This document shows, piece by piece, positions 34,103 through 42,168 of a DNA stretch of 60,008 bases. How positions within the stretch are numbered: the stretch's first letter is position 1; each line of letters opens with the position of its first letter. The notes beneath the pieces are model-generated. The model was given only the letters and a program-made list of their open reading frames with translations. It ran no database searches and was not told where the DNA came from. Source of the DNA: an uncultured Clostridia bacterium (lineage in GTDB: Bacteria; Bacillota; Clostridia; Christensenellales; UBA1242); the NCBI GenBank assembly GCA_934749845.1, contig CAKVHQ010000008.1, positions 1-60,008 on the forward strand, written 5' to 3'. The position numbers and the translations under genes were made by a program.

Positions 34103-35617
34103 ATGGGATTAAAAAATATAATTGGTGCATTATGTACTTTGGTAGTTGCGGGAACCGCTGGAGCAATGGCTGTTCCAAAATCAAGAGAGTATCTTTCCGA
34201 TTTAATTGCAGAAAAATTATCTCCAAAATATGAAACAGTTTTAAACGAAAACAATTCGCAAAAATCAACAATCGAAGAACTCAATAAAAAGATTTCAATT
34301 AAAGACGAAGAAATCACAACTAAAACAAACCTTATAGCAGAAAAAGACAAAACTATTACAAATTTAAATAATGAACTATCAGAAAGTGTAGAGTTTATAA
34401 ATACACTATCTACTCAAAAAACAGCATTACTCTCTGTTGTTACTGAAATTGACAACAAAATAAACTCAACAACAGACGCAACCGAAATTGACAATTTGGA
34501 AGAAAGGAAAGCCTCTATCCTTGCACAAATTGATATTTTAAACGAAGAAATTGAAACTCTTGAGCAAGAAAAATCACAATTAGAAGCAGATATTGCTGTG
34601 CTTCAGCAAGAAAAAGCAACACTCGAAGAAGAAATTGAAAAATTAAAACAAGAAAAAGCAGAACTTGAAAAACAAGTTCAAGATTTAGAGCAACAAATTG
34701 AAGAACTTGAAAAGCAAAAAGGCGTTAAACAAGTTGCTTCGTTTAATGGGTTTGATGCAGTTTTTGGCGTCACCTATACTAAATTAACACTTAATAATTC
34801 GCTTGAAGATTATCTTAACAACGGCCATTATGTTGTTAATGTTAATGGGTCAGGCTTTTATTTGGGTAACGATTTCAAAATCGGAGCCGATTTAAAAAGC
34901 ATTCGCTTTAATCAAGTTTTTGAGAACCGATGGGATATTTACTCAATTGATTTTGATAATATTCACACTCATTATACTCAAGAAACAAAAGGTAAACAGT
35001 TTTATAATTACAATTACATTATCAACGGCGAGTCTTGTTCGGACGCAAGTTCGTTAGGTGACGATAATTATTACTTTTGTTATGTTGCAAATGTTAATGA
35101 AAATGAAATAACTTTTGCGATTGACGAGTTAAATTTTGTTTATAAAATTGGCGATAATTTTATTGATTTTGCAAATAAAAAATTGAAAATTGATAGTAAT
35201 GAAGGTGATTTAATTATTAAAGGTGGGAGTTTAAGTGGTTTAATAATCACTTGCAATAATATTTCTTATACAATCAAAATTGAAAACTATAATTCGATTT
35301 CATTAAATGGCGTGCCTTTTTCAAAAGTTAACTCGGTTGATGATGATTTTGATTACTCTTATGAATATGTCTTGTCAGACGATTGTTGTTTTACTTTTTT
35401 TGAAGAAATAACTGATTTGAAATTTTTATCGAATGGTCAAATTTTTAATAGTGTTACAGGCGATGGCGTTTCACTTTATTATGACGATTTATTAGTTTGC
35501 GAAAATGGTTCTTGGGTTAATGACAGTTTCAAAACTATCACTTTTGATGAATATCCTAGTTTGGAATTGAGAGACAGTTTGCTTTTAAATGCAACTTTGA
35601 CTTTAAAAAGTAAATAA
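34103..35617 (+). CDS. Membrane-anchored long coiled-coil protein
   Basis: 504 aa. N-terminal hydrophobic segment (IIGALCTLVVAGTAGAMAV, residues 5-23), then a heptad-rich coiled coil (about residues 45-210, with EEIETLEQEKSQLEADI and EEEIEKLKQEKAELEKQV), then a beta-rich C-terminal domain of about 290 residues with YYF/YDD-type stretches. TAGGAG precedes the ATG. It has the shape of a stalked tip protein; a minor coat or adsorption role is inferred. The transcript is likely stopped at 35753-35798. Confidence 0.65.
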   Translation: MGLKNIIGALCTLVVAGTAGAMAVPKSREYLSDLIAEKLSPKYETVLNENNSQKSTIEELNKKISIKDEEITTKTNLIAEKDKTITNLNNELSESVEFINTLSTQKTALLSVVTEIDNKINSTTDATEIDNLEERKASILAQIDILNEEIETLEQEKSQLEADIAVLQQEKATLEEEIEKLKQEKAELEKQVQDLEQQIEELEKQKGVKQVASFNGFDAVFGVTYTKLTLNNSLEDYLNNGHYVVNVNGSGFYLGNDFKIGADLKSIRFNQVFENRWDIYSIDFDNIHTHYTQETKGKQFYNYNYIINGESCSDASSLGDDNYYFCYVANVNENEITFAIDELNFVYKIGDNFIDFANKKLKIDSNEGDLIIKGGSLSGLIITCNNISYTIKIENYNSISLNGVPFSKVNSVDDDFDYSYEYVLSDDCCFTFFEEITDLKFLSNGQIFNSVTGDGVSLYYDDLLVCENGSWVNDSFKTITFDEYPSLELRDSLLLNATLTLKSK

Positions 35618-35714
35618 AAATCGTATTTTAATCTAAGTTCAGCTAGGTCAAACTTATACAAGAGTTTAAAATTTTATTTATAGAGTAAATATAAAAAATG
35701 CCAATTTTTAATAA

Positions 35715-37136
35715 ATGCTACAAAAATCACTTAAACAAAATAAGGAGATTTTAGCGTTTTGCAAACGAAAAGAATTGGCTTGCAAAACGCTTTTTTTTAA
35801 ATCTCATAAAAAAAAGAAAAAGAAAAAAGAAAAGAAAAAACGAACTAATTTCTGGAAGGCGTTTAATTGGTCTATTTTGAAAGTTGACTTTATTCACTTC
35901 CTTAGCCGAACATACTATCTTAGAAATGCAATTTTCTGGCTGTTGATTGATTTAATATTGTTAATTTCAGTAGGCTTTTCTAACATTAAAAACTTGTTTA
36001 ATTCAGTCTTTAAAATATTGCTAATGATACCAGTAACATGGCTTTCAATACTTTCAATTATTAACTTGATTCGCAATACCTATTATTCAATTAAATACAA
36101 ACAATTTCAGTCCTCAATCGAAAGCCTACCGAGAGTCAATTTCCTTTCAGGTGGGCCCGGCTGTGGTAAGTCTAGTTTATCAATCGTTATTGTTGTGTTA
36201 AGAGCAAAAATAATGTGGACAAAATTAAAAATTAAGTACTTTCTAATAAGTCGAAAGGATAGAACAAAGTTAAACCCATTACAGCAAAAAAACTATGACG
36301 ATGTTGTTAATTCATTTCTCTATTATAAAGCACACCCAAAACACATTCCTTGCCTTTGGACTAACATTCCTTTGCAAGATTTTAAAGGCAGAAAGTCATT
36401 TAAACTCAAAAAAGCCCACCTTTTGCAGAAACTTAAATTGCCACTTTATTCAGTTTTGTTTAGTGACGAAATCGGCAATCAATTTGAAGCCAAGAAAGGA
36501 AGCAACGAAAATCTTAAACCATTAAGCCGTTTGGCAAGGTTTATACGCCATTTTTTTGACGGAGCATGGCATGTTACAGAACAGGAAGTTTCAAAAGCCT
36601 TTATCGACATTCGACGTGTTAGCGGTTCAAATAAATGGCTTTTCCAGCAAAAATGGATAATGAAACCACATCGTCTAACTGCTTTGTTTAAAAGCATTCG
36701 TGCGTTTGCAATGTATCATGCGGACATGTTGGCATTTTATAAGGTAGGCACAACTCAATATGAAAGCCATTTGAAAAAGTCTAAAAAACAGGCTAAACGC
36801 TGGGGTTGGCTAATTGACTTTTTAATTAAGTTGACTTCGGGAATTGGTTGGAGACGCTATGAGTACAGAGAACTTGGCAACAGCGAGAACAACACAGGCG
36901 CATCTACTCGCAATGGGTTTATTTTCGTCCCTGCCTGTTTAAACGCAAAATATGACGATAGGGCTTATCGTGAAATGTACGAGGCTAAAAAATTGCCATT
37001 AGAAGAAAGCAATTTTACTGATTTAACCTTAACTGATGAAGATTTGGCTGAAATGTTTCCAGTGGAAGACGAAGAAGAAAAAAAGAAAAGTAAAAACAAA
37101 AAGGAGAATAGTTATGGAACAAAGCGAAAGATATAA
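35715..37136 (+). CDS. Zot/pI-like morphogenesis ATPase
   Basis: 473 aa in the longest frame. Two hydrophobic segments (about residues 73-90 and 99-118), then a P-loop SGGPGCGKSS (about residue 148), Walker B-like SVLFSDEIG, and a RHFFDGAWHVTEQEVSKAFI stretch followed by DIRRVSGSNKW, resembling the arginine/sensor region of Zot and pI proteins that drive filamentous virion extrusion. Acidic/basic C-terminus. The start is uncertain: ATG 35715 has no ribosome site, AAGGAG at 35742-35747 has no good start after it (only ATT at 35748), and a terminator covers codons 13-28. VirD4/FtsK-type coupling ATPases are the alternative. Confidence 0.7.
   Translation: MLQKSLKQNKEILAFCKRKELACKTLFFKSHKKKKKKKEKKKRTNFWKAFNWSILKVDFIHFLSRTYYLRNAIFWLLIDLILLISVGFSNIKNLFNSVFKILLMIPVTWLSILSIINLIRNTYYSIKYKQFQSSIESLPRVNFLSGGPGCGKSSLSIVIVVLRAKIMWTKLKIKYFLISRKDRTKLNPLQQKNYDDVVNSFLYYKAHPKHIPCLWTNIPLQDFKGRKSFKLKKAHLLQKLKLPLYSVLFSDEIGNQFEAKKGSNENLKPLSRLARFIRHFFDGAWHVTEQEVSKAFIDIRRVSGSNKWLFQQKWIMKPHRLTALFKSIRAFAMYHADMLAFYKVGTTQYESHLKKSKKQAKRWGWLIDFLIKLTSGIGWRRYEYRELGNSENNTGASTRNGFIFVPACLNAKYDDRAYREMYEAKKLPLEESNFTDLTLTDEDLAEMFPVEDEEEKKKSKNKKENSYGTKRKI
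35753..35798 (+). terminator. Strong terminator ahead of or inside the ATPase gene start
   Basis: Perfect 12-bp stem AGCGTTTTGCAA / TTGCAAAACGCT, 15-nt loop, then eight T. It lies inside codons 13-28 of the long ATPase frame, so either the ATPase starts later or its N-terminus coincides with an attenuator. Confidence 0.85.
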
Positions 37137-37305
37137 ACGCTTGGTTGATAATAATTGTGTGCCTTGCGATTATAACGAACCCTGCGATAGTTATTTATTT
37201 TCGGAAGCAGTAGTAAATATGCTTTTAGATAAAATTAGTCAAAAAGATAAACGCATAAAAGAGTTGGAAGAACAAGACCAACAACTAAAACAAGCACAAA
37301 AATAA
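37114..37305 (+). CDS. Small coiled-coil prophage protein
   Basis: 63 aa from ATG 37114 with AAGGAG 8 nt upstream, overlapping the ATPase gene end by 23 nt. CVPCDYNEPCDS cysteine cluster near residues 16-27, then a C-terminal helix/coiled coil (KISQKDKRIKELEEQ). Role unknown. Confidence 0.6.
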   Translation: MEQSERYKRLVDNNCVPCDYNEPCDSYLFSEAVVNMLLDKISQKDKRIKELEEQDQQLKQAQK

Positions 37306-37691
37306 TACACTTTTGATATTTTAATTGAAAAAATGCCAAAAAAAGAGCCAATAACAATAGGTTCTTGACTTATTGTTTTTGCCCATTAATAAAAATTTTT
37401 TTAACGCAATTCGCGAAGCAAAAAAAACATAATAAAAGCATTTATTATGTTTTTGAATTGCTAAAAAAATTTTTAAACACAAAACAAACCAAGCAACCGA
37501 ACGAAATTGGCTCGCACTTTGGCATTAACTTAATTTATAAATGCAGAAAAACCTAATTAAAAACTAAAAAAGTAGATGAACGGAACAAACCGAACTAATA
37601 AATTGCGAAAAAAATTGAGCACGAGTGTAAGCGCGATGCTTGCATCGCGTACGCTATAATTTTGGCCAATTCGCTAAAACTCGGAGGAAAA
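37306..37691 (+). other. Hairpin-rich intergenic region (origin/packaging candidate)
   Basis: 386 bp without a supported gene. It contains a 14-bp hairpin (AAAAACATAATAAA / TTTATTATGTTTTT, 37424-37455) extended by GCAATTC (37406-37412) / GAATTGC (37455-37461), and a second compact GC hairpin CGCGATGC-tt-GCATCGCG near 37633-37650 in otherwise AT-rich DNA. Filamentous phages keep their strand origins and packaging signal in such a structured gap. The function here is inferred. Confidence 0.55.
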
Positions 37692-37898
37692 ATGATTGAA
37701 ATCGTTGAGCCTAATATATATATTGAAACGCCACGAAAAATGCCAGTTGAAACAGCCGAACAAGCCCTGCGTGATGTTTTATACTATTTTTCTCGCCGAG
37801 AATGTTATGACGGCAAAAAAACCTTTTCTTACGATGAAATTAAGTATGTAATTAACTCTAAAATTAAAATTATTGAGCAAAGGAGGAGTCAACTATGA
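37692..37898 (+). CDS. Small hypothetical protein upstream of rep
   Basis: 68 aa, GGAGG 6-7 nt before ATG 37692. MIEIVEPNIYIETPRKMPVETAEQ...; soluble and helical in its second half. Its stop overlaps the replication gene start (ATGA), so the two are coupled; possibly a replication accessory or copy-control protein. Confidence 0.6.
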   Translation: MIEIVEPNIYIETPRKMPVETAEQALRDVLYYFSRRECYDGKKTFSYDEIKYVINSKIKIIEQRRSQL

Positions 37899-38656
37899 TT
37901 GATTATGCATTACAATTACGAAAATTTAATCAAATAGCACAGTTAGTTAAAATTTCCGCGAATGCACAAGCACTGTATTTTCATATCCTTTCAAACTTTG
38001 ACTCTAATTATTACCCCGAAACGCTTAAATTGGACAATAGAAGCCTTTATAAAAGTACTCAACTTTCACGCGAGAAATTAAGAAAGGCAAGGCTAGAACT
38101 GCAAAAGCTAGCCCTAATTGACTACTCCAAAGGCTCTGGCTCAGCAAGCGGAATCTACATTATTTTTGATTTACAGCAAAAAGATTTAAAAGAAATTTGC
38201 AAAGACTGCTTATATTTAGAAGAGAACGCTTTTAAGCCTAAAATTGACGATTTTAACAAATTTGCTCGTCAATTAGATAATTCACTAACGGGAGATAGCA
38301 AAATCTTTGCTCAACTTATTTTAAACACATTAAAAAAAGCATTAACTAATAATCAAACAGGAATTTTCAACGGCTCATACACCGCAGCTCAAACATTTAT
38401 TACAGCAAAAAATGAATTAACTATTGAAACAATTTATAAGTTAATTGCAACATTAAAAAACAAACCAAACATTCAAAATAAAGAAGCTTACATTTTGGCA
38501 ACTCTAAAAAACGAAGCCGAACACATTCGAGATAAGGAACAGTTTAACGAATTGGTTTTAAAATACCAAAACCAAGGAGCAACATCGGAACAAGCTTATT
38601 ATTTTGCAGAAAAAGAATGGAATCAGTTAGCTTATATTAAATCATTGGAGGTTTAG
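37895..38656 (+). CDS. Replication initiator, winged-helix / DnaD-like
   Basis: 253 aa. The N-terminal domain resembles phage and plasmid initiators of the DnaD/replisome-organiser type (NQIAQLVKISANAQALYFHIL, then LDNRSLYKSTQLSREKLRKARLEL as the recognition helix and a wing SGSASGIYIIFDL). The C-terminal part (LIATLKNKPNIQNKEAYILATLKNEA) recalls the DnaD tail. Not a rolling-circle HUH Rep: no HUH motif is visible. AGGAGG precedes the ATG. Three iterons and an AT-rich tract follow, making this the replication module. Confidence 0.65.
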   Translation: MIDYALQLRKFNQIAQLVKISANAQALYFHILSNFDSNYYPETLKLDNRSLYKSTQLSREKLRKARLELQKLALIDYSKGSGSASGIYIIFDLQQKDLKEICKDCLYLEENAFKPKIDDFNKFARQLDNSLTGDSKIFAQLILNTLKKALTNNQTGIFNGSYTAAQTFITAKNELTIETIYKLIATLKNKPNIQNKEAYILATLKNEAEHIRDKEQFNELVLKYQNQGATSEQAYYFAEKEWNQLAYIKSLEV

Positions 38657-38770
38657 TTATGTAATAACACAAAAAATAATTATTTAGTTATTAAAAAAGC
38701 ACTTGAAAATATAGTGCTATTTTTGGTTATTGAAATTAAACAACAATTTTAATGTGGATAACTTTAAAAA

Positions 38771-38866
38771 AATTTGAATTTGTGCCTTAAAACTAACCAA
38801 CAAATTTGAATTTGTGCCTTAAAACTAACCAACAAAATCGAATTTGTGCCTTAAAACTAACCAACA
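38771..38866 (+). repeat. Three 32-bp iterons
   Basis: Three tandem 32-bp units at 38771, 38803 and 38835; the first two are identical and the third differs in its first six bases. Unit core GAATTTGTGCCTTAAAACTA. They lie 115 bp after the replication gene and before an AT-rich stretch, as in iteron-controlled plasmid origins. Confidence 0.85.
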
Positions 38867-38875
38867 AAATACCTT

Positions 38876-38972
38876 CCTATATATTATATACTATATATAT
38901 AAAAGAATGATAGACTGATATGATTGGTAATCACTTTTAATATTTATATAATATCGCACACGCGTGCGTGCG
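38876..38972 (+). other. AT-rich unwinding region and GC hairpin
   Basis: Nearly pure A/T stretch (TATATATTATATACTATATATATAAA) at 38879-38905 beside the iterons, likely the melting region of the origin. An alternating CGCACACGCGTGCGTGCG block at 38955-38972 follows, the most GC-rich spot of the element. Confidence 0.5.
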
Positions 38973-39042
38973 TAAGGAAAAACAAAAAAAGTTAATATGG
39001 CTTGATTTTAAGAAAAAAAGGCTTACAATTAGCCTTTAAAAA

Positions 39043-39064
39043 CTGTGTACCTGTTGTGTACCTA
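39043..39064 (+). repeat. Two tandem GTGTACCT repeats (integrase arm sites, right)
   Basis: CTGTGTACCTG and TTGTGTACCTA, 11-bp period, same unit as the three copies at 27362-27394. Confidence 0.7.
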
Positions 39065-39076
39065 ATTTGTTAATAT

Positions 39077-39097
39077 GCCGATTTTTCGGCGTTTTTT
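39077..39097 (+). terminator. Terminator at the right end of the prophage
   Basis: GCCGA-tttt-TCGGC stem then GTTTTTT. Confidence 0.8.
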
Positions 39098-39111
39098 ATT
39101 ATTACTATTTA

Positions 39112-39168
39112 GACTTAAAATCCCTCGAGGGCAACTTCGTGCCGGTTCAAGTCCGGCCTCCGGCACCA
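39112..39168 (+). repeat. attR, 57-bp tRNA-Leu 3' repeat
   Basis: Exact copy of 27203-27259; it is the displaced 3' part of tRNA-Leu. Confidence 0.95.
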
Positions 39169-39171
39169 AAA

Positions 39172-39196
39172 GGATAGCATTTGCTATCTTTTTTTA
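39172..39196 (+). terminator. Displaced host terminator of tRNA-Leu
   Basis: GATAGCA-tt-TGCTATC plus T-run, immediately after attR; before integration it would have ended the tRNA cluster. Confidence 0.8.
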
Positions 39197-39390
39197 TTTT
39201 TATTTTATAACTAATATCAGTAGTAAAATTCAAACGATCTGTATGTTGTTCGAATTTACTAGTTTTTGTATTAGTTATTTTATGGTGTCAAAAATGGGGT
39301 CAAGAGTGGGGTCAAATTTTAGCAGGTTTTCATAAAGGAAATAGGCTGTTTTTTCTTGCAAAATTTTTTTAAAAAAGTGCTTTAAAATAA

Positions 39391-39419
39391 TTGACAGCAT
39401 AAACTTTTTGAATTAAAAT
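39391..39419 (+). promoter_or_regulatory. Promoter of the small acidic gene
   Basis: TTGACA at 39391-39396, 17-nt spacer, TAAAAT at 39414-39419. Confidence 0.75.
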
Positions 39420-39452
39420 AATCTCTCAAATTTAATAAGGAGGTATTTTATA

Positions 39453-39572
39453 ATGGAACCATTCGATAGTTATGCTATTTACTTAGCGATGCAACTTGAA
39501 CAAGAACAAGAAGACGAAAAACAAAGAGAAGAAGCCGAAAGAGAAGAAGAAAATAGTTTATACGAACACTAA
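39453..39572 (+). CDS. Small acidic peptide
   Basis: 39 aa. AAGGAGG at 39437-39443, a consensus promoter upstream and a terminator downstream make a complete transcription unit. The peptide begins MEPFDSYAIYLAMQLEQEQE and is then almost all Glu/Arg/Gln, giving a charged helix. No family recognised. It lies on the host side of attR. Confidence 0.65.
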   Translation: MEPFDSYAIYLAMQLEQEQEDEKQREEAEREEENSLYEH

Positions 39573-39574
39573 AA

Positions 39575-39611
39575 AATGATTTGTTTTATTTAAGAACAAA
39601 TCATTTTTTTT
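39575..39611 (+). terminator. Terminator after the small acidic gene
   Basis: AAATGATTTGTT-ttatttaag-AACAAATCATTT followed by T-run. Confidence 0.85.
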
Positions 39612-40012
39612 AATTAAGTAAAGAAAAAGGTTAATTTTGGGTTTTGATAAAATACTTATAAATCACAATGAATAATTATTAACAATAGTTTTTTGGCAAA
39701 TTTTAGTGAATTTGCTTTTTTGTTTTTTTAAACAAATTTTTTGCATAAATGAATGTGAAGTATAAAAAAATAACTAAACTTTTTAGAAAAATGTTTAAAA
39801 CTATATTAAAATTTTGCCACTAAAAATTATATAAAAAATAGCACCTGTTTTTGTAAAAAATTAGTCAAAAAAATTTAATAAAATTATTTTAAAAAATCGC
39901 CTTTTTTTATTTGCAGAATTTTTTTTAATGGTGTAATGTGTGGTATCTTTTTTAACCTTATTTAGCGGTTAAGAATTATATTTATGCATTTTTATTTTTG
40001 GAGGTAGCATTT
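39612..40012 (+). other. AT-rich nrdD upstream region
   Basis: About 400 bp, over 80 percent A/T by eye, with no supported gene. It must contain the nrdD promoter; no clear NrdR box pair could be identified. Only the GGAGG site at 40000-40004 is certain. Confidence 0.4.
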
Positions 40013-42160
40013 ATGGTTAAAGTTATCAAAAAGGATGGAACTTTGGAAGATTATGATTTTCAAAAAATAGTAACTGCGGTGAACAAGTCGGCATCAAGAG
40101 TTATGGTAAAGTTTGATGAAAAAGATTACCAAAAACTACAACAAAAAGTTGAAGAAGAAATACAAAAATCGGGCGGTCAAACTATTGATATAAAGGCTAT
40201 TCATAATGTTGTTGAAAATGCGTTAGATAGCGTTAATCCAAGGGTTGCAAGGTCGTATCGCGACTATCGAAACTATAAAACCACATTTGTGTCCATTTTA
40301 GACAAGGTTTACACAAAACGAAAAGACCTTGAATACTTAGCCGACACCGATAATGCAAACCGAGATAGTGCCTTGGTTAGCACTCAAAGAAGTATTGTGT
40401 ATGATGTGCTTAATGGCGAGTTATACAAACAGTTTTTCTTAAGCACAGCAGAACGCCAAGCCATGAAAGATGGATATATTTATATCCATGATAGAAGCGC
40501 TAGGCTGGACACAATAAATTGTTGTCTTTTCGACATGCAAAATGTGCTTTCTGGTGGCTTTGAAATGGGAAATGTTTGGTATAACGAACCAAACAGTTTG
40601 GACACGGCTTTTGATGTTATCAGTGATATAACAATAAGTGCTGCTGCAATGCAATATGGCGGATTTACTATTCCAGAAGTTGACAAGTTGCTTGCTCCTT
40701 ATGCCGAAAAATCGTTTGAACACTACTATGAAGATTGTAGTAAGATGCTTGCCGAGTTCGTTCAAGACGAGGAGCAACTTCACAGCAAAGCAACAGAATA
40801 TGCCATGAAAAAAGTGCGTAGAGAAATGGAGCAAGGTTTTCAAGGTTGGGAGTATAAGTTCAACACAATCGGTTCTAGTCGTGGAGATTATCCGTTTATT
40901 GCTATATCGTTTGGAATTGGAACAAGTAAGTTTGAAACTATGGTAAGCGAAGTGTGCCTTGAAACTCGAAAAAATGGTCAAGGCAAAAAAGGCTTCAAAA
41001 AACCTGTACTATTCCCAAAATTAACATTTTTATATGACGAAAATTTGCATGGAGAAGGCAAGCCTTTTGAATGGCTTTTCGACAAGGCAATCGAATGTTC
41101 AAGCAAGGCTATGTATCCCGATTATTTGTCCTTAACAGGCGAAGGGTATATTCCTGAAATGTACAAAAAATATCATAGAGTTGTTAGTTTAATGGGTTGC
41201 AGAGCAAGTTTATCTCCTTGGTTTGAACGAGGTGGCGAAGCCCCAGCAGACGACAAGGACAAACCTGTTTTTGTGGGCAGATTTAATTTGGGTGCAATAT
41301 CACTTAACTTGCCTATGATTGCAAGGAAATCTCAAACCGAGAATAAAGATTTTTTTGAAGTTTTGGACTATTATTTGGAACTTATTCGTGGACTACATAA
41401 AAAGACTTTTGAATTTTTATCTCACAAGAAGGCAAGCACTAATCCACTTGGATATTGCTATGGTGGCTTTTTGAATGGATACAAAAAACCAAATGAAGAA
41501 TTGGGCAAAGATTTCCTTAGACCAATGACTATGAGTTTTGGCATAACCGCATTAAACGAACTTGAACAAGTTTGGCATCAAAAATCGCTTGTTGAAGATG
41601 GCTCGTTTTCAATAAAGGTTATGGAGTATATAAACCAAAAAGTTAATGAATTTAAAAAACAAGACCACATTTTGTATGCAATTTATGGTACGCCAGCAGA
41701 ATCTCTTTGTGGCTTGCAAGTAACTCAATTTAGAGCAAAATATGGCATAATTAAAAATGTGAGCGACAGAGAATATGTTTCAAACAGTTTCCATTGTGGC
41801 GTTTGGGAAGACATAACCCCATTCCAAAAACAAGACCTTGAAAAACGCTTTTGGAACTTGCTTAATGGTGGAAAAATTCAATATGTTCGCTACCCAGTTA
41901 TGTATAACTTAAAAGCGATAAAAACCACTGTTCGTAGAGCCATGAGATATGGATTTTATGAAGGCGTTAACTTAAGTTTGTCTTATTGTGAAAATTGTGG
42001 TTATGAACAATTAGACATGGATGTTTGCCCAAAATGTCACAGCAATTTAATCACAAAAATTGACCGTATGAACGGCTATTTGGGATACAGTAGAGTGAAA
42101 GGTAACACAAGATATAATCATGCCAAAATGGCGGAAATTAAAGAGAGAAAAAGCATGTAG
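40013..42160 (+). CDS. nrdD: Anaerobic ribonucleoside-triphosphate reductase
   Basis: Class III glycyl-radical reductase making dNTPs without oxygen. 715 aa from ATG 40013, which follows GGAGG; the in-frame TTG at 39998 overlaps that site. N-terminal ATP-cone (KVIKKDGTLEDYDFQKIV), central barrel with CCLFDM, and a C-terminal zinc site CENCG...CPKC followed by the glycyl-radical loop RMNGYLGYSR. The C-terminus after the radical site is typical. Paired with nrdG 8 nt downstream. Confidence 0.97.
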   Translation: MVKVIKKDGTLEDYDFQKIVTAVNKSASRVMVKFDEKDYQKLQQKVEEEIQKSGGQTIDIKAIHNVVENALDSVNPRVARSYRDYRNYKTTFVSILDKVYTKRKDLEYLADTDNANRDSALVSTQRSIVYDVLNGELYKQFFLSTAERQAMKDGYIYIHDRSARLDTINCCLFDMQNVLSGGFEMGNVWYNEPNSLDTAFDVISDITISAAAMQYGGFTIPEVDKLLAPYAEKSFEHYYEDCSKMLAEFVQDEEQLHSKATEYAMKKVRREMEQGFQGWEYKFNTIGSSRGDYPFIAISFGIGTSKFETMVSEVCLETRKNGQGKKGFKKPVLFPKLTFLYDENLHGEGKPFEWLFDKAIECSSKAMYPDYLSLTGEGYIPEMYKKYHRVVSLMGCRASLSPWFERGGEAPADDKDKPVFVGRFNLGAISLNLPMIARKSQTENKDFFEVLDYYLELIRGLHKKTFEFLSHKKASTNPLGYCYGGFLNGYKKPNEELGKDFLRPMTMSFGITALNELEQVWHQKSLVEDGSFSIKVMEYINQKVNEFKKQDHILYAIYGTPAESLCGLQVTQFRAKYGIIKNVSDREYVSNSFHCGVWEDITPFQKQDLEKRFWNLLNGGKIQYVRYPVMYNLKAIKTTVRRAMRYGFYEGVNLSLSYCENCGYEQLDMDVCPKCHSNLITKIDRMNGYLGYSRVKGNTRYNHAKMAEIKERKSM

Positions 42161-42168
42161 AGGTGCGT

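Larger units (their letters stand above)
27203..39168 (+). mobile_element. Inovirus-like (filamentous phage) prophage, ~11.9 kb
   Basis: Bounded by exact 57-bp direct repeats (27203-27259 and 39112-39168) at tRNA-Leu. Contents in order: integrase, repressor/Cro switch, small early genes, HNH endonuclease, tRNA-like RNAs, three membrane-anchored proteins, Zot/pI-like ATPase, structured intergenic region, replication protein, iterons. There are no capsid, portal, large terminase, tail, relaxase or type IV secretion genes. Size, one Zot-like ATPase, membrane-anchored putative virion or adhesion proteins and a hairpin-rich intergenic region fit an inovirus. No certain major coat gene was found, so the label stays provisional; a small integrative plasmid is the alternative. 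Confidence 0.7.

Noticed and set aside
35715..37136. VirD4/FtsK-type coupling ATPase
   Set aside because: Membrane segments before the P-loop would fit, but there are no relaxase or conjugation genes and the RHFFDG...Q...IRR region looks like Zot; kept only as an alternative.
38771..38866. CRISPR-like repeats
   Set aside because: The 32-bp units are contiguous with no spacers and no cas genes nearby; they fit iterons.
39075..39335. 86-codon frame across attR
   Set aside because: It spans a terminator and the tRNA repeat, has no ribosome site and tRNA-derived residues.
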